A stretch of DNA of 64,000 bases from Paraburkholderia ginsengiterrae. GTDB lineage: Bacteria; Pseudomonadota; Gammaproteobacteria; Burkholderiales; Burkholderiaceae. This document shows positions 36,765 to 45,885 of the stretch, piece after piece. How positions within the stretch are numbered: the first letter of the stretch is position 1; each line of letters begins with the position of its first letter. Below the pieces are notes generated by a model. That model had not been told where the DNA came from, did not search any database, and saw nothing but the letters and a program-made list of their open reading frames with translations. The stretch lies in the NCBI RefSeq assembly GCF_001645125.1, contig NZ_LXKA01000110.1:62001-126000 (forward strand), in the 5' to 3' direction. The translations under genes were made by a program, and so were the position numbers.

Positions 36765-38000
36765 ATGACGAACCCAATCGACGATACGCCTACGCTTGCC
36801 CGGAACGTGGTCCATTTCGTCCGTGTGCTGCGCGGCGCGGGGTTGCCGATGTCGCCTGCGCAAGCCGTCGATGCGCTCGCGGCGCTGCACTGGATCGACC
36901 TCGCCCGCCGCGACGACGTGCGTGCGGCGCTCGCCGCATCGCTGGTGTCGGCGCCCGACGAGCGCGAGCTCTTCAATGCCGCGTTCGACCTGTTCTGGCG
37001 CGATCCCGATTGGGAAGGCAAGCTGCGCGCGCTGCTGCTGCCGAAGGTCCGCGACGGCCTGCCGCCGCCCAAACGCAATAACCGTCTCGCCGACGCGCTG
37101 GCCGTGCGCGCGCCCCACTCGCCGCACAACAAGACGCAGCAGGAGACCGAACAGCACGAGTTGCACGCGCAGCTCACCTTCAGCGCAGAGGAGCGGCTGC
37201 GGCATCGCGATTTCGACACGCTTTCCGCAGATGAATGGCGCACCTTGCGTCACCTGATTCGCGGCCAGCGACTGCCGCTCGCCACCGAGCCGACGCGCCG
37301 TCTGAAAGCCGCTTCGCACGGCACGCATGCGGACTTGCGCGCGAGCGCCCGCCACGACGTGCGCGCGGGCGGCGACTGGATGGTGTGGAAATATCGCGCG
37401 GTGGTCGAACGCAAACCACCGCTCGTGCTGCTGCTCGACATCTCCGGTTCGATGAGCAGCTATTCGCGCGCGGTGCTGTATTTCTGCCACGCGCTCCTGC
37501 AATCGCGCGAGCGTCTGCAGGTGTTTCTGTTCGGCACGCGCCTCACCAACGCGACGCGTGCGCTGCGCGAGCGTGATCCGGACGTGGCGGTGGCGACACT
37601 TGCCGAGCAGGTGGTGGACTGGTCGGGCGGCACGCGGATCGGTGCGGCGCTCGCTGAATTCAACCGCCGGTGGGCACGGCGCGTGCTGACCGGACGGGCA
37701 ACGGTGCTGCTCGTCACCGACGGCCTCGACCACGAGGCGATCCACGTCCTCGACACCGAGATGGCCCGGCTGCACCGCTTTGCCCACCGCATCGTATGGC
37801 TCAATCCGCTGCTGCGTTTCAGCGGTTTTTCTCCGAAAGCGCGCGGCGTGCAGGCGATCCTGCCGCATGTCGATGCGCATCGTCCGGTTCATAATCTAGA
37901 CAGCCTGACGGCGTTCGGCCACGACCTCGCGCAACTCACGCGCGCGCCGCGTCGCGGCGCCGGCGTCACGGCACCTGCAGGAGCGACATCATGGAATTGA
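36765..38000 (+). CDS. coxE: VWA-domain protein, CoxE-like
   Basis: The 411-residue protein has a variable N-terminal helical domain and a C-terminal von Willebrand A domain. The MIDAS metal site is DISGSMSSYS (225-234), with later WSGGTRIG and TDGLDH. It belongs to the CoxE/VWA family that works with a MoxR ATPase in metal-centre insertion. It starts five bases after coxD and ends ten bases inside coxG. Confidence 0.92.
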   Translation: MTNPIDDTPTLARNVVHFVRVLRGAGLPMSPAQAVDALAALHWIDLARRDDVRAALAASLVSAPDERELFNAAFDLFWRDPDWEGKLRALLLPKVRDGLPPPKRNNRLADALAVRAPHSPHNKTQQETEQHELHAQLTFSAEERLRHRDFDTLSADEWRTLRHLIRGQRLPLATEPTRRLKAASHGTHADLRASARHDVRAGGDWMVWKYRAVVERKPPLVLLLDISGSMSSYSRAVLYFCHALLQSRERLQVFLFGTRLTNATRALRERDPDVAVATLAEQVVDWSGGTRIGAALAEFNRRWARRVLTGRATVLLVTDGLDHEAIHVLDTEMARLHRFAHRIVWLNPLLRFSGFSPKARGVQAILPHVDAHRPVHNLDSLTAFGHDLAQLTRAPRRGAGVTAPAGATSWN

Positions 38001-38587
38001 CCGAAACCCATACGCTGCCGGTTCCGCAGCAGCGTGCATGGGACGCGCTGAACGACACGGAGATTCTGCGGGCCTGCATTCCGGGCTGCGAAAGCATTGA
38101 CCCGGACGGCGAGAATGCCTATCTGGTGGCGCTGAGCGCCGCGGTCGGCCCGGTCAAAGCGCGCTTCAAGGGGCGCATGCAGCTGACCGACATCGACGCG
38201 CCGAACTCCTACAACATCGTGTTCGAGGGCCAGGGCGGCGCGGCGGGCTTCGCCAAGGGCAGCGCCCATGTTTCGCTCGACGCCGACGGCGACGCCGCCA
38301 CGAAGCTGAGCTACACGGCGAGCGCGCAGGTGGGCGGCAAGCTCGCGCAGATCGGCTCGCGGCTAATTGATGGTGCCGCGCGCAAGATCGCAGGCGAGTT
38401 TTTCAAGCGCTTCGGGGCCCAGTTCGGCGGCGACGCCGATAGCGCGGCGGCCGCGGATGAGGAGCTGCCTGCAGCCGATGACGGAACCGGCGACAATACG
38501 GGATCGAATGAGGCTGCGGACGGCGAGTCCGGCGGCGACGGACAGAAAAGGAAGAAATCATGGACAGCGTGGATCTCGAAGTTCTGA
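37991..38587 (+). CDS. coxG: SRPBCC-fold CoxG-like membrane-recruitment protein
   Basis: The 198-residue protein has a START/SRPBCC domain (residues 1-145; ETHTLPVPQQRAWDALND, GPVKARFKGRMQL), an acidic Gly/Ala/Asp linker, and a short basic-aromatic C-terminal tail KKSWTAWISKF that could lie in the membrane surface. CoxG has been linked to anchoring the hydroxylase at the cytoplasmic membrane and to quinone handling. It overlaps coxE by ten bases and coxF by 28 bases. Confidence 0.9.
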   Translation: MELTETHTLPVPQQRAWDALNDTEILRACIPGCESIDPDGENAYLVALSAAVGPVKARFKGRMQLTDIDAPNSYNIVFEGQGGAAGFAKGSAHVSLDADGDAATKLSYTASAQVGGKLAQIGSRLIDGAARKIAGEFFKRFGAQFGGDADSAAAADEELPAADDGTGDNTGSNEAADGESGGDGQKRKKSWTAWISKF

Positions 38588-39582
38588 AGTCCAGCGCACG
38601 TTGGCTGGAGGAAGGACATCGCGCGCTACTGGTTACGGTGGTCAAGACATGGGGCTCGTCGCCGCGTCCCGAGGGCGCAATGCTTGCCGTGCGCGACGAC
38701 GGGCTGGTGGTGGGTTCGGTATCGGGCGGCTGCATCGAAGACGATCTGATCGACCGCGTTCGGCAAAGAGGGATCGAGCAGACGCACCCGGAGTCCGTCA
38801 AATACGGCATCACGGCGGAGGAGGCGCATCGCTTCGGCCTGCCGTGCGGCGGAACGATCCAGCTGGTGCTCGAGCCGTTGACGCCGCAAAGCGGCATCGC
38901 CGAGTTGTGCCGCGCGGTGGAAGACGGGCGCCTCGTGGCCCGCGAAGTCGATATGACAAGCGGCATGGTGCGCCTCGATGACGCGCAGGCAACCGACGGC
39001 GTGCATTTCGACGGCGAGCGTCTGCTGACGATACACGGGCCGCGCTACCGCATGCTCGTCATCGGCGCGGGGCAATTGTCGCGCTATCTGTGCCAGATTG
39101 CCGTGGGGCTCGACTATCAGGTTACCGTGTGCGATCCGCGCGAGGAGTACACCGAAGAGTGGAATATTCCCGGCACGAAGATCGTGCGGACCATGCCGGA
39201 CGATACCGTGATGGAAATGAAACTCGACGAGCGCTGCGCGGTGATCGCGCTGACCCACGATCCGAAGCTCGACGATCTCGCGCTGATGGAGGCGCTGAAG
39301 ACGCCGGCGTTTTATGTCGGCGCTCTGGGTTCACGAAGGAATAACCAGGCGCGGCGCGAGCGTCTGAAGGAGTTCGATCTGGACGATATCGAACTTGCCC
39401 GGCTGCATGGGCCCGTGGGGATTTATATCGGCAGCCGGACGCCGCCAGAGATCGCCGTGTCCATTCTTGCCGAGGTGACGGCCGCGAAGAACGGGGTTTC
39501 CTTGCCGACGTTGCTGCAGGTGGAAGGCGCGAAGGCCGCGCGGGAGATTGCCGCTTCGGGCGGGGCGGTTTGCGGCGTTTAA
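38560..39582 (+). CDS. coxF: XdhC/CoxF-family molybdenum cofactor maturation protein
   Basis: The 340-residue protein has an N-terminal XdhC/CoxI domain (VTVVKTWGSSPRPEGAML, SGGCIEDDL, CGGTIQLVLEPL) and a C-terminal Rossmann-like domain (LVIGAGQLSRYLCQIA, YVGALGSRRNN, IYIGSRTPPEIAVSI). XdhC binds Moco, supports its sulfuration and inserts it into xanthine dehydrogenase-family enzymes. GGAAG lies six bases before the ATG, inside coxG. It is the last gene of the operon; no terminator hairpin was seen after it. Confidence 0.92.
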   Translation: MDSVDLEVLKSSARWLEEGHRALLVTVVKTWGSSPRPEGAMLAVRDDGLVVGSVSGGCIEDDLIDRVRQRGIEQTHPESVKYGITAEEAHRFGLPCGGTIQLVLEPLTPQSGIAELCRAVEDGRLVAREVDMTSGMVRLDDAQATDGVHFDGERLLTIHGPRYRMLVIGAGQLSRYLCQIAVGLDYQVTVCDPREEYTEEWNIPGTKIVRTMPDDTVMEMKLDERCAVIALTHDPKLDDLALMEALKTPAFYVGALGSRRNNQARRERLKEFDLDDIELARLHGPVGIYIGSRTPPEIAVSILAEVTAAKNGVSLPTLLQVEGAKAAREIAASGGAVCGV

Positions 39583-39664
39583 CCTGAGGTTTGGCCTGCA
39601 CGGGCACGGCAGCGCGTTTCGGAGCGCCGCCACCCAGTGGCCATGCAATGCACAGTGAAGTGTA

Positions 39665-40042
39665 TTAGCCGTTCGTCCCGATCTTCAGCGAGTCGAATTC
39701 CACGGCGAGTTCCGCCCCCAAGGTGGAATACAGACAGGCGACATTCGCCCCACGCCGAGCCGAAAGGCGCTCCCCCTGGTTCAGCTCAGCCGTCACTCGC
39801 GCAAAATCTTTGTCGGTCGGCGTCAGGAGCCTGAGGCTGTACACAATATTCAACAGGCCGAACCGGCCAAGATGAAAGCACGTCACGCCCTCGAAGGTCA
39901 CGGTCGCCCGCCTATGGCCAAGGTAGAGCCCAAGCTTAAGCGCGCGGGGCTCCTCATTGGGGCCGACCGCAACAGTATCGAAATACCAGTCGTGAAAATG
40001 ACCCCATTCGTCCAGTGCTGTCGCATCCATCTCGTTTACCAA
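39665..40042 (-). CDS. Small unknown protein downstream of a toxin-like gene (candidate immunity protein)
   Basis: Up to 125 residues, cytosolic by composition, with no signal peptide. The start could be TTG 40040-40042, overlapping the upstream stop, or ATG 40028-40030 (121 residues, beginning MDATALDEWGHFHDWYF). The sequence is mixed alpha/beta in character, with FEGVTCFHLGRFGLLNIVYSLRLL in the middle. I do not recognise a family. Its size, position immediately after the toxin-like gene and same orientation are what one expects of an immunity gene, but that is inference only. Confidence 0.6.
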   Translation of the reverse strand: MVNEMDATALDEWGHFHDWYFDTVAVGPNEEPRALKLGLYLGHRRATVTFEGVTCFHLGRFGLLNIVYSLRLLTPTDKDFARVTAELNQGERLSARRGANVACLYSTLGAELAVEFDSLKIGTNG

Positions 40043-40917
40043 GGAAGTAGTGATACCGGCGCACCCTCATCGCGGTAAGTCCCCTCCCAATTGTGCGCAT
40101 GAGGGTTCGGGTTACCGTGATGAGCCTCGAAGTCGATGTCCGTCAACGGCGTTCCATTGAGGCCGTATTGGCGCAATTGCCGCATCGATCCGGGCATGCT
40201 CGATGCCCACGAGCCAGGTGTTCCATTGAATGGCATGCCGGCAATCTGCTCCGCGTCGGCGTTCGGCAAGTCGTCTACATACACAAACGGCTGCGCATCA
40301 GCCAGCGACGTCGAGGCGTCGTCGCAGACGAAAGCGTCGGTGTCGGCCACCGCTCCGTCGCCCGCGGGGGCAGCGTCCGTGTCGTCTCCGCCCTGCACCG
40401 CTCTGGCAATCGTCTCGGCCGCGACGCTCACCGCGTTCATGCTGTCCCACTGCATTGTTGAACTGGCCGAGCGGGCGACACCCCCACCGCTCGAAGACGG
40501 CCAGCGCAGCGGCGCGGGCGTCGGAGAGAATGTTCTCGGCATCAGGCGATAATCGCGATTGACGACCGGCACCAGTTTGCCATCCGAAACGGCCTGCTTG
40601 AGTGCGCGCTCGATCCCGGCATTGTCGGACGGCAGGTTCCAGTGCGCGACGTTCAGGTGATCGCTCAGAAAACGCTGAATTTCCTGCAGAGCATGTCCGC
40701 CGGTGATGGTGCGCAAATCGTAGTCAGGCCGGAAGTAATGTCCAAAGGCTCGTTCATCCTCTTCGCGCTGCCGGTCGCGCCGCGACCATTGGCGATGCCG
40801 TGCCTGCTCCTCGTAGTCACGGCACAGCATGAGCATGCATTCCCACGTGCCCATGTCGAGTGGCACCGTCAGGCTGTTGTAGCTGGAGTAGCTGTAACTC
40901 ATGCATGTAGGCACCAT
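40036..40917 (-). CDS. Unknown protein with polymorphic-toxin-like C-terminus (candidate effector)
   Basis: A 293-codon frame; the true start may be the sixth codon (MSYSYSSYNSL). Residues about 15-135 contain a charged region (CRDYEEQARHRQWSRRDRQ) and a winged-helix-like stretch ending PVVNRDYRLMPRTFSP. A variable low-complexity linker with Asp/Ala follows, then a conserved-looking C-terminus: LRQYGLNGTPLTDIDF, EAHHGNPNPHAHNWEG. This D-x-D plus H-rich pattern resembles C-terminal domains I know from polymorphic secreted toxins. No PAAR, VgrG, Rhs or secretion gene is close. Its role is unproven. Confidence 0.6.
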   Translation of the reverse strand: MVPTCMSYSYSSYNSLTVPLDMGTWECMLMLCRDYEEQARHRQWSRRDRQREEDERAFGHYFRPDYDLRTITGGHALQEIQRFLSDHLNVAHWNLPSDNAGIERALKQAVSDGKLVPVVNRDYRLMPRTFSPTPAPLRWPSSSGGGVARSASSTMQWDSMNAVSVAAETIARAVQGGDDTDAAPAGDGAVADTDAFVCDDASTSLADAQPFVYVDDLPNADAEQIAGMPFNGTPGSWASSMPGSMRQLRQYGLNGTPLTDIDFEAHHGNPNPHAHNWEGTYRDEGAPVSLLPW

Positions 40918-41051
40918 TCAAAGCCGGGAAAGGCATCTTAGCGCTACGACAAGACTGCGAAGGTGGCGTGGGAGAAATTCGACCTTTTATGACACAGACG
41001 ACCTGGCGGGTTAAAACGGGCCTCCTGTCTTTGAAACGGCGCAAATCCCGC

Positions 41052-41789
41052 TTACATCAGCCCGCACACCACGGCGGCGATCACCGACCCGCCCACCAGC
41101 ACCACGCCCACCATGCGGCGTTTATTCAGCTCGGTCCACAGCAGGACACCGGTTAGCGAGAGCAGGATCAAGCTGCCGGCAATCGTATCGATCAGCAGCA
41201 CCCAGCCGACGCTCAAGCCCACGCCCTTGTGCAGGTTGTTCATGGTCGCGAGAAACGAGTTCTGCGTGCGTTTCACCGCGACGAAGCTATTGCCCACCCA
41301 GTACTCGGCCTGCACGCTCTGCGACGGTCCCATGATGGCGACCTGCCAGAACTCCGGCTGCATCGTACTGCGATCGCCCCATGCCACCGGATGCGCGGGC
41401 TCGCGCTTTGCCCGGCCCGGCTTCCCGTCGATCTTCAACTCGTGCTTGAGCCACTGCGCCAAGTCCTTCGGCGAACTCAGCGGCTTTTGCGGCAACGCAA
41501 TCTGCATTTCCTCGACCTGCGGCTCGCCCGTGGACACCTTCAACGGGCCGGCGCGGTGGTTCAGCAGAAAGCCGGTCACACCGAACATCAAACCTAACAC
41601 CGCGCCCCACAGGCCGACCCAGCCATGCACCTTGCGCAGCCACTTGATGAAATTCGCGCGCCGCGAACGCTGGCGCCGCGCCGCCTGTTCGGCGTCGTCC
41701 ATCGATTGATAGCCGCGCTCCGGCGTGGGTGCCATACCTGGCGTAGCGCCGGCGGCAGGTTTCAGGTCGATCGTGTCGGGCGCGTTCAC
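41052..41789 (-). CDS. PepSY-associated transmembrane protein
   Basis: The 245-residue inner-membrane protein has a cytosolic N-terminus with Arg clusters, a TM helix beginning VHGWVGLWGAVLGLMFGVTG, a periplasmic domain of about 90 residues, and two C-terminal helices (WVLLIDTIAGSLILLSLTG; VGVVLVGGSVIAAVVCGLM). It is a short PepSY_TM protein; relatives reduce or process ferric siderophores or have unclear roles. The start is a GTG (41787-41789) with GGAG eight bases upstream. A Fur-box-like site upstream supports an iron link. Confidence 0.82.
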   Translation of the reverse strand: MNAPDTIDLKPAAGATPGMAPTPERGYQSMDDAEQAARRQRSRRANFIKWLRKVHGWVGLWGAVLGLMFGVTGFLLNHRAGPLKVSTGEPQVEEMQIALPQKPLSSPKDLAQWLKHELKIDGKPGRAKREPAHPVAWGDRSTMQPEFWQVAIMGPSQSVQAEYWVGNSFVAVKRTQNSFLATMNNLHKGVGLSVGWVLLIDTIAGSLILLSLTGVLLWTELNKRRMVGVVLVGGSVIAAVVCGLM

Positions 41790-41987
41790 ATCCAGGCTCC
41801 AGGCGCAGCGGTTAATCCGCCGCCGGCGCACGGCGGCGAAGCGCGCGCTTAACCAGCAGCGGTCAATGAAGTTATCGAACGGAAGAGCCGGACGGCCCGG
41901 CTTGCGGTCCGTGGCGTCCGGCGGAGAGGCTGGCTGGCGGTCACAGAGGAGGACACGTGTGACGAAAAGCTGGCGATGCCCTTCAAA

Positions 41988-42002
41988 TGAGAATGGCTAT
42001 CA
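41988..42002. promoter_or_regulatory. Fur-box-like operator
   Basis: TGAGAATGGCTATCA matches the 7-1-7 Fur consensus TGATAATNATTATCA at 11 of 14 positions. It lies 199 bases upstream of the PepSY gene and 159 bases upstream of the divergent DUF3857 gene. The nearest relevant target by function is the PepSY gene. Confidence 0.4.
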
Positions 42003-42160
42003 TTACATATCTGAGGCGTTTGCTCAATCGGCATTCGGGCATCCCGCATTTGATCAATCATTACACGCGATTACGCGCGGCATCCGCTTGACATCCGCGC
42101 GGCGCGAACCGACCCTAACTGGCGATCCCGTCAACGTTACCGTTCGGATACCTGCCCGCC

Positions 42161-44062
42161 ATGCGCCTCCTCTCTCTGGTCTGTCTTGCCTCGTTCGGCT
42201 GGCTTGCCGGCATCCACGGCGCGGGCGCGGCCATCCCGGCCAAACTGGACGATCCCTATACCAACGAAGGCGAGACCCAAACCTTCACCGTCAATGCCGA
42301 CGGCTCGTACTCCAAGCTCGATTCGATGACGCTGCGCGTGAACAACGAAGCCGGCGTCGCGCGGGTGGCGCAGCAATACGTCTGGTTCAACCGCAACATG
42401 GCGGACGTGCAGATTCTCGAGGCCTATACGATCACGGCCGACGGTACGCGCCACGACGTGCAACCCGAGCAGATCCGCGACGTGCAGGAAGCCCGTTCGT
42501 TCGACGCGCCGATGTTCCAGGACATTCAGGAAAAGGTGATCGTCTTTCCCGCGGTGGAGCCGGGCGCGCGAGTGCATCTCAGCTACCGGAAAACGCAGAG
42601 GCAGCCGATCGTGCCGGGCGAGTTCAGCGACTTCACGCCGCCCGACCTCGCCCCGACTCACAACTTCCGCCTGATCTACGACCTGCCCGCCGGCAAACCG
42701 CTCTACGCCGACGCGCGCGGCTTCACCGTGCAGCAACCCGTTACGCGCGACGGTCGCACGCGCTACGAATATCGCTATGACAAAGCGCATTTCAGCCGGC
42801 TGGAGCGCGGCTCGATTGCGTACGTGTCCTATGGCGACCGGCTGATGGTCTCGACCTTCCCCGACTACACCGCATTCGCCGCGACCTACCGCGAATCCGC
42901 GGTGGATCCTGGCGCGCGCGATGCGGCCATCGTGCGGCTCGCGCAGCAGCTCACCGCAGACGACCGCACGCCGCGCGACAAAGCCAAGACCCTGTACGAC
43001 TGGGTCCGCCGCAACGTCCGCTACGTGGCGATCAACGTCGGACGCGGCGCGGTGGTGCCGCACAGTGCAAGCGCGATCCTCGCGAACCGCTACGGCGACT
43101 GCAAGGACCACGTCGCGCTTTACGGCGCGCTGCTAGACGCCGCCGGCGTGCGCAACGAACCGGCCCTGATCAGCAGCGGCACGATCTACACGCTGCCGAA
43201 CGTGCCGGGCTACGGCGTGATCAATCACATCATCACGTGGCTGCCGGATTTGCAGCTCTATGCCGACTCGACCGCGTCGAATGTCGAATTCGGTTTTCTG
43301 CCTTCGTCCGACATGAACCGTCCTGCCGTGCTGGTCGGCGAGGGCGTGCTCGCGCGCACGCCCGCTACCGCGCTCATGACACGCAGCACCGATCTGTCGA
43401 TCAAGGTGGAGCCCGACGGCTCGGCGCGCTTCACCTATCGGCTGGAAGCGGCCGGCGCCTCCGCCGAACAGGCCCGCGCGATGTTGCGCACGCAAACCCC
43501 CGCGCAACGGGAGGAGTCGATTCAGGCCGAGTTGCGCAGTGTCAATCTGCGCGGCACCGCCACGCTCACCACCAGCGACCTCACCGCGCCGGACGGTCCG
43601 CTGACGATCACGATGAAGGGCACGCTGGAAAGCCTCGTGGTGCCAGGCGCGGCGGCCTCGATACCGGCGCTGACGAGTCTGGCCGGCGGCGTCGCGGCGG
43701 ATACCCGCTATTGGCTCGGCGAGCGCCAGCGCACGCAGCCTTTCGTGTGCCACAACCTGACGCTGCACGAACGCGCGCGCATTGAGTTGCCCGCTAATTT
43801 TCATGTGCTCGACATGCCGGAGGCAAAACAGACGCAAGATCGCTTCGTCGATTTCCAGTCGCAGTACACGTTCGATCCGCTCAGCAACGTCGTCACGATG
43901 ACGCGCGAAGGCGCCACGCATTTCGATAGCGACGTTTGCACACCGGAAGATTTCGCGCAGATGCGTCCGGCGATCGAAGCAATCGGGCGCGACGTGCGCG
44001 CCGAAGTCATCGTCAGATCGACGCTGGTGGAGTCGTCGAACGTGGCCTCGCAGGCGCCCTGA
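42161..44062 (+). CDS. DUF3857 / transglutaminase-like exported protein
   Basis: A 633-residue protein with a signal peptide (LLSLVCLASFGWLAGIHGAGA), an N-terminal DUF3857 domain, and a transglutaminase-like core with Cys in NRYGDCKDHVAL, His in GVINHIITWLP and Asp in YADST. The C-terminal 230 residues are another beta-rich domain. The Cys-His-Asp set suggests a protease or peptidoglycan/peptide-modifying enzyme in the periplasm; no substrate is known for this family. It is convergent with srkA, 42 bases away. Confidence 0.87.
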   Translation: MRLLSLVCLASFGWLAGIHGAGAAIPAKLDDPYTNEGETQTFTVNADGSYSKLDSMTLRVNNEAGVARVAQQYVWFNRNMADVQILEAYTITADGTRHDVQPEQIRDVQEARSFDAPMFQDIQEKVIVFPAVEPGARVHLSYRKTQRQPIVPGEFSDFTPPDLAPTHNFRLIYDLPAGKPLYADARGFTVQQPVTRDGRTRYEYRYDKAHFSRLERGSIAYVSYGDRLMVSTFPDYTAFAATYRESAVDPGARDAAIVRLAQQLTADDRTPRDKAKTLYDWVRRNVRYVAINVGRGAVVPHSASAILANRYGDCKDHVALYGALLDAAGVRNEPALISSGTIYTLPNVPGYGVINHIITWLPDLQLYADSTASNVEFGFLPSSDMNRPAVLVGEGVLARTPATALMTRSTDLSIKVEPDGSARFTYRLEAAGASAEQARAMLRTQTPAQREESIQAELRSVNLRGTATLTTSDLTAPDGPLTITMKGTLESLVVPGAAASIPALTSLAGGVAADTRYWLGERQRTQPFVCHNLTLHERARIELPANFHVLDMPEAKQTQDRFVDFQSQYTFDPLSNVVTMTREGATHFDSDVCTPEDFAQMRPAIEAIGRDVRAEVIVRSTLVESSNVASQAP

Positions 44063-44104
44063 GCGCCCGCGAAAGCCTATCCATCCATTGCACAGGACCG
44101 CCGC

Positions 44105-45142
44105 TCAGACGGGCCAGAGCGGCCCTTCCTGCATCGCACCGAGCTGTTCGCGCAACTCGAGGATGCGGTCTTCCCAATAGCGTTGCGTGTTAAACCACGG
44201 GAACGCGGCCGGAAACGCCGGATCGTCCCAGCGGCGCGCGAGCCACGCCTGATAGTGAATCAGCCGCAGCGTGCGCAAGGCTTCGATCAGATAAAGTTCG
44301 CGAGGCTCGAAGTCACAAAAGTCCTCGTAGCCGGCGAGCAGATCCGCCAGTGCACGCGAGGCCTCGGCGCGCTCGCCCGGCAGCAGCAGCCACAAGTCCT
44401 GCACCGCCGGACCCATGCGGCTGTCGTCGAAGTCCACGAAATGCGGACCGGCGTCGGTCCACAGCACATTGCTCGGATGGCAATCGCCGTGCATTCGCAT
44501 CATGCGGATTTCGCCCGCCCGCTCGAATGCGCGTTCCACGCCTTCGAGCGCGAGGTTCACCACCGCTTCCCACGCCACGCGCACGTCATCCGGCACGAAA
44601 CGGTGAGCCAGCAGGAAGTCGCGCGGTTCGTAGCCGAAGGTCTGGATGTCGAGCGTGGGGCGCTCGGTGTAGTTCTGCGTCTGCCCGACCGCGTGAATGC
44701 GGCCGATAAACCGCCCCAGCCATTCGAGCGTGTCGCGCCGGTCGAGGTCCGGCGCACGACCGCCGCGCCGTTCGAAGATCGAGAAGCGAAAACCGTCGAA
44801 GCTGTGCAGCGTGCGGCCCTCGAAGGCACGCGCGGGCACCGCCGGAATCTCGCGCGCGGCGAGATCGGCGACGAAGGCGTGCTCCTCGAGAATGGCGGCG
44901 TCGCTCCAGCGCTCGGGACGATAGAACTTCGCGACCACGGGCGGGCCATCTTCCACGCCCACCTGGTACACGCGGTTCTCGTAGCTGTTGAGCGGCAGCA
45001 TGCGCCCATCGGTGCGCACGCCGACGGTGCCGAGCACGCTGTCGAGCGCGTCGAGCACGATTTCCGGCTTGAGCCGGGCGAAAGGCACGGCGCTGTTCGC
45101 GCCGTCCTGGGGATCCTGGGTATCGGGAATGTCGTCGTTCAT
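44105..45142 (-). CDS. srkA: Stress response serine/threonine kinase SrkA (YihE) family
   Basis: The 345-residue protein has the aminoglycoside-phosphotransferase-like kinase fold: NSYENRVYQVG, catalytic loop MHGDCHPSNVLW and metal loop FVDFDDSRMGPAVQDLW. E. coli SrkA (YihE) is a Ser/Thr kinase that lowers stress-induced cell death. C-terminal EALRTLRLIHYQAWLARRW is a family signature. I started at ATG 45140-45142, where homology begins; the frame is open 17 codons further. Confidence 0.92.
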   Translation of the reverse strand: MNDDIPDTQDPQDGANSAVPFARLKPEIVLDALDSVLGTVGVRTDGRMLPLNSYENRVYQVGVEDGPPVVAKFYRPERWSDAAILEEHAFVADLAAREIPAVPARAFEGRTLHSFDGFRFSIFERRGGRAPDLDRRDTLEWLGRFIGRIHAVGQTQNYTERPTLDIQTFGYEPRDFLLAHRFVPDDVRVAWEAVVNLALEGVERAFERAGEIRMMRMHGDCHPSNVLWTDAGPHFVDFDDSRMGPAVQDLWLLLPGERAEASRALADLLAGYEDFCDFEPRELYLIEALRTLRLIHYQAWLARRWDDPAFPAAFPWFNTQRYWEDRILELREQLGAMQEGPLWPV

Positions 45143-45245
45143 GCCCGCATTGTGCGCCGCGCCGCCGTCAAAGACGAGGGCGAACGCGCACAACGCGATT
45201 CGAACCGTGGCTTACAACTCGCACACGGCATGTACTCAACTGCTT

Positions 45246-45458
45246 TCAATGCATCTGCGCGCTCGACGGACGCACCAGCTCGCCCGTATCGATCAGGTCT
45301 TCAAGGAAAAAGGGTTCAGTGTTCAGTTGCAGCGAAGCGCCGGGTTCGCCGGCATACCACGCCACCATAGCCATGTCGCCGAGAATGCGCATGACGATCC
45401 CGCGCGCGCCTTGCGGCACGGCGATATGCACCGATCGGACAATGGAACCGATTTGCAT
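45246..45458 (-). CDS. Small conserved-looking hypothetical protein
   Basis: A 70-residue protein (starts MQIGSIVRSVHIAV) with a compact beta-rich middle (GARGIVMRILGDMAMVAWYAG) and no signal or membrane segment. GGGGAAAC lies seven bases before the ATG, a good ribosome binding site. The codon bias matches neighbours. I have no function for it. Confidence 0.65.
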   Translation of the reverse strand: MQIGSIVRSVHIAVPQGARGIVMRILGDMAMVAWYAGEPGASLQLNTEPFFLEDLIDTGELVRPSSAQMH

Positions 45459-45885
45459 GATGTTTCCCCGTTTCTCCCATAGCCGGCTTTATGGTGTCCA
45501 CGCCGGTCAAGGTGATGATAAAAGCGCCGCTTCGCTCAAAACGTTGCGTACGCACCCAATCTGCTGCGCGTAATACGCGTGCGAGGTTCGAGTCATTGTT
45601 CCCGTTTTGCGGGGCCACGGAAAGCGCGAAAAAAGGGGCTTCACCCGTCGTTTCGCCCTATTCCCATTACGGCGCGGCAGGCCGATGATGCACGGCATAA
45701 CGCGTCATAACGAGACCATCATAAACCCTGCTGGGGTGAGATATCAAAAACGTGCACCGGCTGGACGACAAGCTCAATCCGACCACCGCGACCGCCTGCC
45801 TGAGCCGCCGCGGCCGGCGTCACGCCCGCCACCTCCAACGTGCGCGCGGCGCCGCTTGCCACGGCTTTGAACGGCGGCGCTAGCC
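45459..45885. other. Intergenic region upstream of the RND efflux operon
   Basis: About 430 bases without a supportable gene. It separates the 70-residue protein gene (minus) from the efflux operon (plus) and must hold its promoter; no regulator gene is adjacent and no convincing operator palindrome was found. Confidence 0.4.
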
